NCBI GenBank assembly: GCA_020024105.1
Contig: JAHHUH010000041.1
Coordinates: 1-6,428 of the forward strand
Source: Phascolarctobacterium sp.
GTDB lineage: Bacteria > Bacillota > Negativicutes > Acidaminococcales > Acidaminococcaceae
Reading direction: 5' to 3'
Length of the DNA stretch: 6,428 bases
Within the stretch, counting starts at the first letter, position 1. Each line of letters opens with the position of its first letter. Of this stretch, positions 6,101-6,428 are shown one piece after another. The position numbers and the translations under genes are program-made. Under the pieces are notes generated by a model that saw only the letters and a program-made list of their open reading frames with translations, had not been told where the DNA came from and searched no databases.

Positions 6101-6118
6101 ACCAAATATATATTTGGT
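6101..6118. repeat. Perfect 18-bp palindrome overlapping the tRNA-Leu 3' end
   Basis: ACCAAATATATATTTGGT is identical to its reverse complement. Its right four bases are the discriminator and CCA of tRNA-Leu on the minus strand. In the precursor RNA it could form a 7-bp stem with a 4-nt loop that pairs the CCA end. It may be a processing signal, part of an integration site, or coincidence. Confidence 0.6.
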
Positions 6119-6203
6119 GCCGCAGACCGGAATCGAACCGGTACGGATATCACTATCCGAGGGATTTTAAGTCCCTTGCGTCTGCCAGTTCCGCCACTGC
6201 GGC
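6115..6203 (-). tRNA. tRNA-Leu(TAA)
   Basis: 89 nt including encoded CCA (6115-6117). The acceptor stem GCCGCAG/CTGCGGC is perfect. Anticodon stem AGGGA/TCCCT encloses loop CTTAAAA, giving anticodon TAA. The long variable arm CGGATA-GTGA-TATCCG confirms a class II tRNA. The T arm is ACCGG-TTCGATT-CCGGT. It is last in the minus-strand operon, 14 nt after tRNA-Cys. Confidence 0.97.
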
Positions 6204-6217
6204 AGACAAAACAAAAT

Positions 6218-6291
6218 TGGAGGCGACACCCAGAATCGAACTGGGGATAAAGGTTTTGCAGACCTCTGCCTTACCGCTTGGCTATGTCGCC
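6218..6291 (-). tRNA. tRNA-Cys(GCA)
   Basis: 74 nt with encoded CCA. The acceptor stem is GGCGACA/TGTCGCC. Anticodon stem GAGGT/ACCTT encloses CTGCAAA, anticodon GCA. The T arm is CCCAG-TTCGATT-CTGGG. It lies 7 nt after tRNA-Gly in the same minus-strand operon. Confidence 0.97.
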
Positions 6292-6298
6292 TTGAAAA

Positions 6299-6373
<75 letters not shown>

Positions 6374-6374
6374 A

Positions 6375-6428
6375 TGGTGCCTCAGCACAGAATCGAACTG
6401 TGGACACAAGGATTTTCAGTCCTTTGCT
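6375..6428 (-). tRNA. tRNA-Phe(GAA), 5' part beyond the window
   Basis: The 3' 54 nt are present, ending in encoded CCA (6375-6377). Anticodon stem AAGGA/TCCTT encloses CTGAAAA, anticodon GAA. The T arm is CACAG-TTCGATT-CTGTG and the 3' acceptor strand is CTGAGGC. The D arm and 5' acceptor strand lie beyond the right edge, so the operon continues there. Confidence 0.93.

Overview
The window looks like a chromosomal segment of a low-to-medium GC Bacillota (Firmicutes). The tRNA genes carry an encoded CCA, and the order Gly(GCC)-Cys(GCA)-Leu(TAA) at the end of a tRNA operon is the one known from Bacilli and relatives. Some features, such as a lone UvrD-type helicase fused to a RecB/Cas4-type nuclease, would also fit Negativicutes or Clostridia. 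I cannot name a genus from the sequence alone.

Layout, left to right. (1) Positions 1-919 are very AT-rich and hold no intact gene: a promoter-like pair reading out of the left edge, then an eroded IS3-family (IS150-like) transposase remnant at about 371-825 in which all three DDE catalytic positions appear changed. (2) Positions 920-3814, minus strand, hold the only intact protein gene: an approximately 964-residue SF1A (UvrD/PcrA-like) helicase with a C-terminal PD-(D/E)XK nuclease domain and four cysteines placed as in the 4Fe-4S nucleases of AddB/Cas4. It has an extended -10 promoter and a ribosome binding site that favours the third in-frame Met. By eye it is about half G+C, much richer than its flanks. 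(3) Positions 3972-5560, plus strand, hold a SIR2-domain protein of the anti-phage NAD-degrading type, broken by an in-frame TAA at codon 127 and a -1 shift at an A7 run at 4695-4701. It is divergent from the helicase. (4) Positions 5561-6000 hold no intact gene. On the minus strand there is a compact unit: two tandem promoters, a strong ribosome binding site, an ATG followed one codon later by TAG, and a terminator-like hairpin with a T-rich tail, together predicting a transcript of about 150 nt. It is either a small RNA or a decayed small toxin gene. (5) Positions 6001-6428 hold the 3' end of a minus-strand tRNA operon, Phe-Gly-Cys-Leu, followed by two tandem Rho-independent terminators.

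The helicase-nuclease probably acts in DNA repair or recombination on its own and has no visible operon partner. The SIR2 gene, the small minus-strand unit and the IS remnant read together as a decaying defence or mobile-element patch between a housekeeping-like helicase and a tRNA operon. No intact new system is evident. The points most worth checking are the broken SIR2 gene, with its second lesion in a homopolymer, and the small promoter-to-terminator unit beside it.
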